Positions 49,268 to 60,457 of a stretch of 64,000 bases of DNA are shown piece by piece. This DNA is from Protopterus annectens (lineage: Eukaryota > Chordata > Ceratodontiformes > Protopteridae): assembly GCF_019279795.1 (NCBI RefSeq), contig NC_056744.1:1502899117-1502963116 (forward strand), given 5' to 3'. Within the stretch, counting starts at the first letter, position 1. Each line of letters begins with the position of its first letter. Below the pieces are notes generated by a model. That model worked only from the letters and a program-made list of their open reading frames with translations. It was not told where the DNA came from and ran no database searches. Position numbers and translations under genes: made by a program.

Positions 49268-49690
49268 GCTTGCAATCACTTACGCAAATTGCAGAAAGTC
49301 GAATGATTAATGTGGGAACACAGGATTCTCAAGGGGCAGGAAATCGAACTGAAAGAGGTCGAACAATGTTAGTTGAGACTGTGGAGGGAGGTCGCGATTC
49401 AGTGAGGAACAGGGAAGTAGCCCATTTCTTCACTGTAGTGCAATCTCAGAGTTGGTATATTTAAGTAGGGGGGGTGTGGGAGCAAAGCCCCCACATGGGG
49501 GTGCAGGGAAGCAAAGCCCCCCTGCTAAATAGTAGAGGTTAGCTGAGTCCATCGGGTGGAAGACTGTAATGTTGAAAATGTCAAATAGACATTCCCATTT
49601 TCAACATTCTGGTCTTATGCTGTTGTAAGATTTTGACGTTATTTTTCGGTGTAGTCATTGCTCGACTGGATCAGTTTCAAACATACCATG
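49263..49690 (+). mobile_element. Probable MITE related to the GTTGGTATAT family
   Basis: Carries GTGCAATCTCAGAGTTGGTA (about 49438-49457) followed by a GGGGGGGTGTGGG run and opposed CCCCC blocks, the same plan as the inner part of the 13613 MITE and 35275-35560. It lies between two microsatellites and splits the PLE. Inverted ends and a target duplication are not identified. Confidence 0.5.
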
Positions 49691-49703
49691 GTAAACCTAT
49701 GTA

Positions 49704-49711
<8 letters not shown>

Positions 49712-49773
<62 letters not shown>
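49712..49773 (+). repeat. (TA)n microsatellite
   Basis: About 30 TA units, followed by a short TG-rich run. Confidence 0.97.
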
Positions 49774-49775
<2 letters not shown>

Positions 49776-51259
49776 TGTGTGTGTATGTGTATACAGCAAG
49801 ATGATAGTTTTTATTGTCCTTATTTAAAGAAAATCATTAAGACCAGTGCAGAGGGTGACTGTAACACTACAAAACTAATTTACAGAGCACAGTGCAACTA
49901 ATGTGATATATTTTATATGTACAAGACTATGAATAAACTTAAGCATAGAAGAAATCTGCTCAGGTTGTAAAAACAATGCACTAGCTAAACACCTTTCTCT
50001 GCATAGAAGACGCACAGATTTTAAGTTCCAGATACTAGATCACATAGACATGGATGATCTTGAAGGTGATATCCTGAATGTACTAGAAAAATGTGAACTC
50101 ATATGGCAATTATAGCTGAATTCTTTCAGAAAGTCTGGACTAAATTACTACTGTTCACTTAAAAGTGTACTGGAACTTAGAAAATTACCACATTGTTTAC
50201 AGGACTAATTTTATTTTATTTTTCCACTATTCTTATTTAAGTATTGATTTTAGTGTTGTTTTTATGGACTGTTCACTCCCTTTATAAGGATACTATTTTT
50301 TACTGTCCCACACTGACCAGCACTAAGTTGATGTACTTTTCCTGATTTAACTTAATCATTAAATGTACATATAAGGTTGTGTTCTTGTTTTTATTTTGGT
50401 TTTCTGTTTTTAATATGCATATTGATTAGTTTTAGTAAAATTTTTTGTAGATATTTATTTTTAGGATTCTTGTACACAGGCCTGAAGAAGTCTACAGGGA
50501 TGAAAGCTATCTTTGTTAACAATTTATGGAACTAGATTATGTTTTGGACAATGTATTTTTCTGGATGCCAAAATGATTGCCAAATGGTATAATGTTTAAA
50601 TATTTCCGATCTTGTATTATAATGTCTTTAATAAATTCACAGACTTGGTTTAATAATAATGTGTTTAGTAAGAAGTACCACATCATTATTAATTTTATTT
50701 AAAGTGCATAAGCTTTAACTTATTAGGACATTTAGTAAGTAGGGCAGTACCAGCTCGAATAACACACTGTTAAGGATGAGTAAGGGATTTGAATTTGTTA
50801 ATATGTATACCATTACACTTTCGGTACTTACGTATTATTGCAACCACGCATTCTTGCCAGGCTATTTGTGTATTCACAGCCATGCATTTTCGCCAGCATG
50901 TTAGTTGTATTTTTCAGAAAGTCATCACTGTTTTCTTGCACTTGATTTAACAGTAGTTAAGTAGGATTGTCTGACAGATATTGTCACTCCAACAATATTT
51001 ATTTAAATGACATTGGACTTGGTGTTATTTTGCAGGGGATTTGATCAGTCTAAATTGGGAAAAGTGTAAAAAGGTAGTTATTTTCTTTCGTGCTCCAGCT
51101 GTCATGGTGCAGAAGGACTAGTTAGAGGCTGCAAAAAGGGGTGTACAGTTGCTGGCGCGTTGAACAAGCTAGCCTTGAATTTTTGAGGGCTTTTTTTGCA
51201 CTAGCATTACTGATGGGTAGAGATAAAGTCCCATGAATTAATGCGGATATCTTCATTAT

Positions 51260-51555
51260 TCCAAAAACAAATGGTTCTGCCACCAATTCCACTTAAAACA
51301 CTTGAAACTTGAAAACTTTAATAAAATATAAGATGATAAGATAAAATAAAAGGATTTGAAAAAGGTTTTATACCGAAAACACTTATCCGGTTTATGAGCC
51401 AGTATATTTTATTTTATCTTATCATCATATATTTTATTAAAGTTTTCAAGTTTCAAGTGTTTTTAAGTGGAATTGGTGGCAGAACCATTTGTTTTTTGAG
51501 TTTTATATTTTGATGTGCTCTGCCTTTGATGATGCTACTTACTACTTCTTTTTTT
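51260..51555 (+). mobile_element. 296-bp foldback insert, probably a minimal PLE
   Basis: A perfect 14-bp duplication GATATCTTCATTAT flanks it (51246-51259 and 51556-51569). Arms of about 85 bp (51268-51352 and about 51405-51491, starting CAAATGGTTCTGCCACC) are almost perfectly inverted around a ~50-bp centre. A one-sided tail of about 60 bp follows the right arm. This plan (inverted arms, one-sided tail, 14-bp duplication) repeats that of the PLE at 15369-16326. No coding sequence. Confidence 0.65.
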
Positions 51556-52039
51556 GATATCTTCATTATCTGACATAATATTTCAGTCCTAGCAGATGGA
51601 AAAAGCAATTTGCCTCACTATGTGAAAGTCATCTTACGATATATATTGCAGATGGTTAAAGCGAAGGACAGCAGTTTGTAAAAAGTTAGCTCCTTTTTAT
51701 TCTTCATCAGATTCTACAATAAAATGAATATTGATAATAACAGATACAGTTAACAAGGTAGTTCAATGTTCATTTTGGATATTGCAGTCTCTCATAGTTT
51801 CTGCTTAATGTCCCTAATCGTAACACAAGTCTAACACCAAATATAATGTATATGAAGATATTCATATCAAACTGCCTGTGCACTTTTTCCCTTCTTTGGC
51901 ACCAACAACAGTTTTTGTTTTGAGGATTATTCTGCCGTTAGGCAGTGTACATAATAACAACAATGGGTCGGCAAGAAAGCGTGGTTGCGATAATATGTAA
52001 GTACCTCACTTTCTTTTATAACTAAATAAAAACACTCCC

Positions 52040-52684
52040 ATACCTGATAACAGGTATATTAGTCAGAAAGTTTGGGATGAAACTATCATTCTGTTTATTA
52101 TTTGTTTTGTTAGGCTCGCTTGTCTGTGCGCTTAATAAATGATTTTAGACTGGAAAAAACAGACTGTCTACCCTGCTTGGATTACTTTTGAATACCTAAT
52201 GTTGTTGTTGTCTTTCGGCTTTTCCCGGTTAGGGGTCGCCACAGCGGAACTCCGGTCCGCTAATGATTGGCAGTAGATTTTTCAGGAACGCCATGGTGCC
52301 AGCTTGACATTCAACCTTCAACAAAGGCACGCCCATTTACGCATGTCTTTCGAACACCCACCCAACTGCGGGGAGGACATGCAGACTCCACACAGAAGGC
52401 ACTCCCCGCACTCCAGCCGAGAATCGAACGGGAGAACCTCCTGCTGTGAGGCAATAACGCTACTGCTGCACCACCACGTATGAAACACTTTTGAATACCT
52501 AATAGAGTTAATAGTTCTGTGTAATAATTTAAAATAAATTTTTTATTTTTTGATTTAGGACGTTTTAAAGTTTGCTGCTTCTACTACCATATTCAGATTT
52601 TTTTCTGCGTTTTAATATATAGTGATTAACTAGACATACAGGAATTGAAAAACTTCCACACAAAGAGGTTTCTTACACTGTTTT
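52040..52684 (-). repeat. Right arm of the ~340-bp inverted repeat
   Basis: Reverse complement of 48463-48805, split by the SINE at 52201-52486. Matching phrases include GTCAGAAAGTTTGGGATGAA and ACTAGACATACAGGAATT. Confidence 0.75.
52201..52486 (-). repeat. tRNA-derived SINE, longer variant, with target duplication
   Basis: Minus-strand copy flanked by a perfect 17-bp duplication ACTTTTGAATACCTAAT (52184-52200 and 52487-52503). It keeps about 50 bp in the middle (a GGAGTCTGCATGTCCTCCCC-like stretch) that the other copies lack, so it is either the ancestral longer form or another subfamily. Confidence 0.92.
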
Positions 52685-52689
52685 GGACT

Positions 52690-53404
52690 GAACCCACTAT
52701 ACCTGTATAGTGGGCTGTTTGAGACTTAAGGGATACCACTAAGATTACTTGCTTCTTAAATGTACGCTAGAACTGTATAGCCATTTGTGTCACCTTCCTG
52801 TGTGGGTGACATATGCTTTGAAGTTACAATGTGGTCAAACATGCCCCATAACCTAAACCAGAATCTTGAAAATTATTCATTTTAACTGCTAACTTGTTCC
52901 ATTTGATGGACGCATTTTCTCGTTTCTTAGTTCATTGTGTGCAGTCTCACGACCATACAGACTGTCTTTGTGGTGTGTCAGTACTTTTTCTGTACGTAAC
53001 TTTACCAGATCAGTGCTTGGAAACTTCTGACAGAGATTGTATTTTTATATACTTTATTTTTTTTCTTTACACCTTCTTGACTTTTGATCTGAATAATAAT
53101 AATAATAATAATAATAAACTTCTATTTGAAGCTAATGCTGTACATAGCCATTTACTAAGTGTGCTGTTGGCCTTTTAAATTCAGTCAGGAAGTTCTGATA
53201 TGTTTTACTTCCTGTGTCATGAAAAATGAAAGCAAAGTAGAATAGTGTTTGTGTTTCGGTTTGGTATAGATACCTGTCAGTTTATTGTTTGATCTTTTAT
53301 TACAGAAATCATCTTCAGTATATCTGTTGATATAAGCTGTTCTGAATGAAGTCAGGCCTTCTATAATTATAAAAAAGAATACAATAAGTTAAAAGCTAGA
53401 TAAT
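52690..53404. other. Upstream of the B-box exon: unassigned, one (AAT)n run
   Basis: An (AAT)n microsatellite lies at 53092-53117. I see no RING-finger exon or clear promoter in this stretch. Confidence 0.4.
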
Positions 53405-53647
53405 ATGGTTAAGGGCGCCCAAAGATCGAAATTGGGGCATAGAAAACCTGGAAAAGACCCCAAGAAAAATGAGGAAACGCAGATTTTGTTTACTAACAGT
53501 GACAGAATAGGACACTGTTGTGGGGAGCACAGACGGAGGCTGGAGTTATTCTGCCAGGAGGATGAGATGTTTCTCTGTGTTCAGTGTGTTCCCACACATT
53601 CCACTCATAGTTTTATTTTCTTGCATGAGGCAGGCAGCATGTATAAG
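53405..53647 (+). CDS. B-box zinc-finger exon, TRIM family (first coding exon?)
   Basis: An 81-codon open exon begins at ATG 53405 and ends in AAG followed by the splice donor GTAAGG (53648 on), in phase 0. Residues 1-35 are basic (KLGHRKPGKDPKK). Residues 39-68 form a complete B-box type 2: Cys39-x2-His42-x7-Cys50-x2-Asp53-x4-Cys58-x2-Cys61-x3-His65-x2-His68, followed by LHEAGSMYK, where a coiled coil usually starts. TRIM proteins are mostly E3 ubiquitin ligases of the cytoplasm with roles in antiviral defence and development. This exon has no RING, as in RING-less members such as TRIM14, TRIM16 or TRIM29. The next exons are not in the 10 kb that follows, or I could not recognise them. It could be a live gene with a long intron or an orphan exon. 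All ligands intact argues for recent selection. Confidence 0.7.
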
Positions 53648-53649
53648 GT

Positions 53650-54236
53650 AAGGATTGTCACCTGCAGAATACCTATTCTGAAAGTAAAATGTTTTTACTT
53701 CAGTTTTTCTTGCTGCGTTTTTATTTTCAGCTTGTTAGGAAAACAGATCGATTGTTTACTTTAGGACACACAATGGTAGTTGGAGCAAGTTGCGATGCCG
53801 ACTCGATTGACATTTAAGCGGGGTTGATAGTTAAGTGTTTCGCCCGTTTTTAATTCTGTACTATTTGAACATTAAAAAGTTTAAGAAGGCTTATGTATGC
53901 AAAATGAAACTATGACACTCAGTTACTGACTCAGTGACATGGACAACTGGACAGTTCCAGCAAGAGGGCTGCCGCCGCCTTGCACGCCTTGCTTTACACA
54001 GTTTTTAAGCGCCTTGCAGCCCTTTCGATGGGTGCAGGGACGTTACGTGGTTCACGCCGTTTTTTTTAATCTAATCTTCAGAACTTAATTTACAGGAACA
54101 TTTTTTTTTAAATCTAAAGAGTTCTTCTGGTATTAGAAGGTCAGCTGGGGTGGGTACTATTTCCCATCCTGGTGTGTCTTAATATACGCAGTTACTGGAA
54201 GCAGATGTTCAGTTAACGTTTGGTAATGAGCACTTG
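53650..54236. other. Unassigned (putative intron)
   Basis: Follows the splice donor of the B-box exon. It has a somewhat GC-richer patch near 53960-54060 but no recognisable exon. Confidence 0.35.
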
Positions 54237-54244
54237 TTCGTATG

Positions 54245-54565
54245 TAGGGTTACCACCTGTCCCACTTTGAGCAGTTGTGTCCTGCAAAAAAATTGTAAAA
54301 ATGGCAAATTTCCTGAGATTTTAGGACAAAATTATTTCCTATACTTTATGTACTAGTTGCATAAAACAGTTATTCTGTATCTGAAACACCTAAATGTTAT
54401 AAGAAACACAATAAGCAACTAAAATGCTACAAGAATAAACTTTTATTTAAGCAAAAAAGTGAAATTCTGTCCTTTGTACTGACCATGGGTATGTTTCGCC
54501 CTGAAAAATCTGACGTTTGCACCAAAAATGTCCCACTTTGGACATTTGAAAACGTGGCAACCCTA
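54245..54565 (+). mobile_element. hAT-type MITE, copy A
   Basis: 321 bp starting TAGGGTTACCACCTGTCCCA and ending in GTGGCAACCCTA, with inverted ends TAGGGTTRCCAC. An 8-bp duplication with one mismatch (TTCGTATG 54237-54244, GTCGTATG 54566-54573) supports hAT. No coding capacity. Confidence 0.8.
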
Positions 54566-54702
54566 GTCGTATGGTCTAAAAAAATATTAACTTTTTCTGG
54601 CATATCCCGAATACTTACAAAGTGCAGGATTGCAGATCCTGAATTTATAATGTTTGATACAGTGACAGAAGTTAGTTTCTTGGCTGTGTGGGGAAGTGTT
54701 CT

Positions 54703-55032
54703 TAGGTTTACCACCTGTCCCACTTTGTGGGGGACAGCCCCTCTTTGGGCAGTTGTGTCCTGCAAAAATGGCAAATGTCCTGAGATTTTAGGACAAAATT
54801 ATTTCCTACATTTTATGTAACAGTTGCATAAAACAGTTATTCTGTATCTGAAACTCCTAAATATTATAAGAAACAGAATAAGCAACTGAAATACTACAAG
54901 AATAAGCTTTAGTTAGATAAAAAAAGTGAAGTACTGTACTTTGTATTGGCCGTGGATATGTTTTGGCTTGCAAAATCTGACGTTTGTACCAAAAATGTTC
55001 CACTTTGGGCATTTGAAAAGGTGGCAACCCTA
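54703..55032 (+). mobile_element. hAT-type MITE, copy B
   Basis: About 330 bp, same family and orientation as copy A, 137 bp downstream. It has an extra GTGGGGGACAGCCCCTCTTT near its left end, which copy A lacks. No 8-bp target duplication is visible, so the ends may be eroded. Confidence 0.75.
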
Positions 55033-55202
55033 TAACTTGCTGGTAGCTTAGCTTTTGAAAAAAAAAAATTGTAGAGATCAGATTAGTAATCCATGCTTGA
55101 CAGAGTTCAAACATCAGAGCAGTTTACAAGAGACGAACAAATCTGAATCTGAATGATCCCTTCTTGTGTTGTTAATTGTACAGGTCTACTTTTTTTCTTT
55201 TT

Positions 55203-55405
55203 TCGCCTCACAGTAAGACGATGTCCGGTTCGATTCACAGCTAGAGCGTCTTCTGCGTGGAGACATGCGTGAATGGGCGTACCTTTGTTGATGGTTGTGC
55301 GTCAGGGCTGGTAACTCGGCACGTAAAAATCAACTACCAATCATTAGCGGACCGGAGTTCCGCTGTGGCGACCCCTAACCGGGAAAAACCGAAAGACACA
55401 AACAA
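55203..55405 (+). repeat. tRNA-derived SINE, 5'-truncated
   Basis: Begins within the tRNA-like head (TCGCCTCACAGTAAGACG) and runs through the RTE-type tail to ACACAAACAAAC. Same family as 33678-33910. Confidence 0.85.
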
Positions 55406-57199
55406 ACATGTGACTTTGCTTGTTACATCCCTTTGCCACCGTGAGCTTGCAAGACACCGTTTTTATGACATAATCAGAAGAAAATATCTTAGTACCACAT
55501 ACATCTTGCAGATTAATGCTGGAGAGACTCTAAAAAATTGCTCAGTCATTTTTTTCTTTATATGCCCATTGTTAAAACTATAGCAGAATCCTAGGAAATG
55601 TCTGAAATAATTAGCCTTAAAATACAATGGATGTTTCTGGATAAAACTGAATTAGGATTAACTAAAACATATAATACACTTTGTACATTGCATTTTATAT
55701 TTTACCATTTTATTTCACTGTCTGTTTTAAGACATATTTTTATTTCTTGAAGGTGAAAACCATGGATTGTAATAGCCTGGTCTTTACAATATATACAACC
55801 ATACTCCATGCAGGAAGAAAAATAAGGCAGCAGAAATGGCTCATGTTTTAGCAAATCAGTTCCTGCCCCTGTCTTTTCTGAGTAGTGGAATCTAGATGCT
55901 CACACTTTGGCAGTTTATTGCAGAGATTTAAGACTGCGTTTGATATGCCGAGATAATAAAAATGAATAAATAAAATGTGAATGTTCCATAAATTTTTACT
56001 ACTGCTTGGTTTTCTGGCCCCTACACAGTAAACAAGAGTGATGGCACAGCCATTGTCTTCATTCCACAGCTGTTCATTCTCTGAGCCAGCCATGAATAAA
56101 AGCAAGCTTGAATCAGAACAGGTAAATTCACTAACATTCTTAATGAGTTGTTTCAGTAGCTGAATGAAGGTACTTTGTGGGAAGAGAATGACGCTGTAAA
56201 CCAGGGATAGAGCATCTTGTTGTTCCACAAACTGCATTTCCTTGTAACCATAGTAAAACCATTTCCATGCAGATAACATAGTGTTGTATCTGCGGCTCGT
56301 ATGGTGTGGTATACTTTCTTTTATTTTTCTTGCCCTTTCCCATTCATTCATATTTTCCCAAATAAAATTCCTTTATCCCTTGCTGTATTAACTTAGGAAG
56401 TACCATGTGAGTATTCTGTTTTTTTTTATTTTTATTTTTTTTTGACTGCGGTGACACAGGGCTCATGAGCTCATGGACATCTGGTAGGACATTAGTGTTA
56501 GGCACGGGAACTGCAACAGAATGGATGATCCTGCAAGCACCACCCCTTAACAAACAGGAAGGCTACAGTAATGTGAGCTCTTGATGGTTGTAGTTACCTG
56601 TAGGTCTGGCGTTTCTTTTCTTGGAATGCTGAGTTATTTTTTCCCGTCGTCATCATCATTTATTAACATCGGAGTATTTTTTTTTCCACTAATTATTTTC
56701 TAGTGGAACCATCTCTGCATGTTTTTTTTTTGTAATCTATCTCGGATATATTGTGAAAACGCAGGCAAGAAGACTGTTGCTGATTTGTAGATGTATAAAT
56801 GTAGAACAGTTACCTAGAAATGTACAAGGTAGGCATTAATTGCAGGGAAATCTCTGGATGATTGCAACAGTGTGCATAATTCACAAAAAGTCATCACAGG
56901 GCATGTACCTTGGATGTGAATTGTATTTGTACTTGGTGCTTACTTGGCCACGTTGACACAGAGGAGCAACTGTAACTGTAATAGTGAAATGAGCAGAATG
57001 AGTAGTGTTCACAGAAAATAAGCTGTCAGCAAGCATTTAGAGTATATTTCATGTGTTTTATCAGAATATAAGTTCAGCTTACCATGACTGGAAAGCCAGA
57101 TCAAGCTACACAAGTGATGGTAAAAGTAACTCGAGCGTAAAATTGGGAGAAGAACAGAAAAATTGAAGAAACAAACAAAATACTCCCAATGTACACAGG
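55406..57199. other. Unassigned
   Basis: A 167-codon minus-strand open frame at 55848-56351 has no recognised domain, and codon use looks like chance. I see no named repeat. Confidence 0.35.
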
Positions 57200-59062
57200 A
57201 CTTAGCTTTAATAAAAAAATAGTAAGTGCTTTCGCAGACATACACTGTCGCTTCATCAGACTAAAACTTTAAAATGCATCAAATGTTTAAATAGGAATGA
57301 ATAAAAACAATTTGTTCCAATTAATTAATCAATCAATCAGGTAATAGAAGTGGTAGATGCAATTCAAGTAAAACACACATACTTAATTTTAGAACGTACA
57401 ATATATATGCAACTTGCAAAAATATATATAAAAAACACATATATATGTAAATAGATGCTTCTATCTAAAACTAATGTTTAAGCCTTTTGAGTTTCAGAAA
57501 GGGTTTCACAGAAAAAGCACCATTTAGTCCTGGAAATTTTTCAGCATCCAACAATTAAAATCTATTTCTCTTCCAATGCTTCAACTTTTGTTTCTATATC
57601 GCCCCGTCGTGGGCTAGCATTCAATGATTGAATAACAAAAAATTAAAAATGTGTTTTGTCAGTAGCCATAACATGGTTTGCTAAGGCATTAGTCAACTTT
57701 TGATTGCGAATGTCTCTATTATGTTCTAATATTCTATCTTTTAATAGTCGATTAGTTTTACCTACATAAAAAGTATGGCATTGCTGACAAAAGGCAAAAT
57801 AAACTATATTTGACTAACGACAGTCTGCATAGTGTTTAGCATTTATAGTAAATTTTCTAATGGGATGTATATATATACACATAGCTGGAATAAATATATT
57901 GACAGGCAGAACAATTTCTGCAAGGGAAAGTTCCTATTCGAGTAGATTCATATATTCTCCTAGTATGGTTACTATCTTTATTACACAGATGCTGTTTAAG
58001 GGACATATTATTTCTAAAAGAGAATCAATTTTGTTTCTCAGCTCAGAGTTGGTATGTAAAATATGCCAATTTCTTTTAATGACATCGCAATATTCGTTGA
58101 TGTCACTGGAGAACTGAAAAGTAACCCTGGGGTGATTATTCAAATGTGCATCTACCCCTTGAATTTCACATTCATTTACAGCCATATCTTTATAATATGG
58201 TTTACATCTATTGTTCCTAAGTCTCCATGCTTCAGTTATAGTGGTGTTTACTTCTTTTTCAGAGTAACCCCTCTGCAAAAAATCCTGTTTAAGCTTAACC
58301 AGGGCATTATGTGCCTCCAAGTCATAATTGTGCAGTCTAAGTGTCCTATAGACTTGTCATTTAAGCACATTATGTGCTGTATGCCTAGGATGCATACTAT
58401 TTCTGTGTAGTAGTGCATTATTTCTTGTTGGTTCTTTGTATATACTACTATGGACCTGATTCAAATCAGATTTAATAAGGAGCCCATCTAAAAAATGTAT
58501 TTCAGTTATAGAGCATTTATAACTAAATTTTAGAAAATTAGTACTCCTGTTCATATAGGTAATCAGTTCTTCAAGTTCCATATTATTTCCTTTCTAAAGC
58601 ATAAAGACATCGTCCACAAAACGGACATACCATGCAATATGGTCACTTAGACAATTACTTGGAGCTAAGATGGTTGTCTGTTCCCATTGGGTCAAAGTTA
58701 AGTTGGCATAACTATTGGCACAAGCTGTGCCCATAGCTATGCCAACCTTTTGTAGAAAAAAGTCTCCTTCAAAAAGAAATACATTATTTTCGAGAATGAC
58801 TTCCAGTAAACTACATATAAGTTTTACATCATCATTTGTAAGGCATCTTTGCCCATTAAGAAAAGCTCTAACCATCTCAATGCCCCAGTCATTACGAATA
58901 GACGTAAAAAGTGACTCTATATCTAGAGTCACAAACATATAGTCACTATCCATTGTCTGAATCCTGTTATAAAGTCGTTCTAAAAAACTTTTAGTATCTC
59001 TTAAAATAGTATGACATCCTTCTGGAAAAGGGTGTAACCTGTTTTCAACATAAATCAATAAA
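57200..59062 (-). repeat. 5'-truncated Penelope-like element
   Basis: Minus strand, high to low: the reverse transcriptase (58594-59058) has FVTLDIESLFTSI, then LLEVILENNVFLFEGDFFLQ, GIAMGTACANSYANL and WYVRFVDDVFML, all typical of PLE RTs. The post-RT region follows (58357-58581, FLDGLLIKSDL; 57934-58320, RGYSEKEVNTTI). The GIY-YIG endonuclease is near 57670-57810 (SNIVYFAFCQQCHTFYVGKT, then ILEHNRDI). The terminal segment with a hammerhead-like core is at 57231-57259. The RT FVDD box is intact. The N-terminal part is missing and a few frame breaks separate the pieces. PLEs move by target-primed reverse transcription. Confidence 0.85.
57231..57259 (-). ncRNA. Hammerhead-like motif in PLE end
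   Basis: Minus-strand CTGATGA (57259-57253), a stem-loop that can pair GCGAC with GTCTGC with one bulged base, then GAAA (57234-57231). The position, at the PLE 3' terminal repeat, is where hammerheads are known in this class. Confidence 0.55.
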
Positions 59063-59990
59063 GCTTCAGTACACCAACCAGGCTACACAAGTGTTTGTCT
59101 GCAGTAAGCATGTGTGTTCCTGCTTGCACTGCCTGACTGAGAACTTTATTTCACTGATACTGCAGGACAGGCATATACCACACTGAACAAGTCCAGAGCA
59201 GCTTCCACAGACTGATGCTATCATAGTACAGGGCATTCTAGCCACAATGAACAAATGTAGTTCTAGCACACCCTTACCAGCGAGCTTTATTATACACTCT
59301 GAACACATTTATATTTGTTTAAACAGCCTGACTGAAGAGCACTTTCTAAAGGCCTGCAGGAAACTCTGACCACACTAAGCATGTGCATGCCATTTAACCC
59401 AGAGTGATTGAGAATCTTCTTGTATAGACACTGCACGACGCACACTATCTAGTGAACATTTGCATACTTGCTTGCCCACCTTGACTAAGAAGTTTTGGAT
59501 TGCTCATCAAGCAAAGTGCTGTTAAGTGTGCAGTTTCCTTTAAACGCATAATGATATAGGATTGTCATATGACCACCCGGTAGGCACTTAGTACTTGCTT
59601 CATAGTATATAGTTTGCCTGAGGGCATTTCACACACGAATTTTGAAGAAACGAAACAATTATACAAGGCAAATGTATCAACTAGGGTGAAGTTCTCTGTG
59701 GTGTGTTTTATGTAGACAAAAAAGTCTTCCTGACAGATATTCATGGACAGATGTGCAATTATGCATTGACGTACTCTGTGATACACAATGTTAGACTGCA
59801 ACTTCACAGCATCTACACATTAGGTGATCCAATTTACAACATGTATTACTGTAGTTGCTATACTATGTAGACTTGTTGGAGAGGTGAAGAGCACTCTCTT
59901 GTCTTTCCTTAGCAGGGACAAGATGAGGGGAAAGTCAAGGACTCTGTAGTATGCTGAAACAAGTGAGACACAGCATATTGTAACCACTAA
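59063..59990. other. Unassigned, weak internal repetition
   Basis: The phrase GCCTGACTGA recurs at about 59130 and 59327, each followed by related sequence. Otherwise I recognise nothing. Confidence 0.35.
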
Positions 59991-60154
59991 GAAATTCATG
60001 CCTGAAAAATCTAATATGTGTCGTATAAATAAAGAATGCTAATCATTTTATTGAAGCCATAATGGCAGATTCGAAATTCATGCCTGAAAAATCTAATATG
60101 TGTCGTATAAATAAAGAATGCTAATCATTTTATTGAAGCCATAATGGCAGATTC
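59991..60154 (+). repeat. Perfect 82-bp tandem duplication
   Basis: 59991-60072 and 60073-60154 are identical, starting GAAATTCATGCCTGAAAAAT and ending GGCAGATTC. Perfect identity in an otherwise eroded area implies a recent event or an assembly artefact. Confidence 0.95.
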
Positions 60155-60457
60155 TGTCTGCTGTAGCCTTTTTTTGTGACTTTTTCAATATTGTAATATT
60201 GTACATGTGAGATAGGAGTGCAGAAAAATTGATAATGAGACTGGTACTGCATGATGAAAAGAGCTACAATACAGTCTTGTTCGGACTGACATTCCAGATT
60301 AAAGATGCTCTTTTCTTCTGCTGAGGTGCCCCTACAGTGGCTGGAACCTTTGGGTACATTTCTGACTCGGTAATCATTTTTAGATTTTCAAGTTGTCATG
60401 TGGGGCATGCACGTACTTTTTGACACTTTTTTTTCGAAAGTGGCTCTAATAGACACT
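60155..60457. other. Unassigned
   Basis: Between the tandem duplication and the Gypsy LTR. No feature recognised. Confidence 0.3.

Larger units (their letters stand above)
48806..50640 (+). repeat. Penelope-like element remnant, interrupted
   Basis: The first part (48806-49165) reads like the region after the PLE reverse transcriptase (KNVIKENWAIVTGKPYLIN, then VYRKARNIRSF). After two microsatellites and an inserted GC-patterned block, the GIY-YIG endonuclease region resumes at 49860-50170 (phrases like KLIYRAQCN, FKFQILDHIDMDDLEGD and KSGLNYYCSLKSVL). A terminal segment with a degenerate hammerhead-like core (CCTGAAGAAG...GATGAAAGC, 50480-50507) follows. Catalytic residues are mostly lost and the frame has several breaks. 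Confidence 0.65.

Noticed and set aside
49066-49279. Open frames across the TG/TA microsatellite on both strands
   Set aside because: They translate simple repeats (runs of Cys-Val, Tyr-Ile and His-Thr) and have no coding support.
55848-56351. 167-codon minus-strand gene
   Set aside because: No domain, no conserved motif and no splice or promoter context; consistent with a chance frame in AT-rich DNA.
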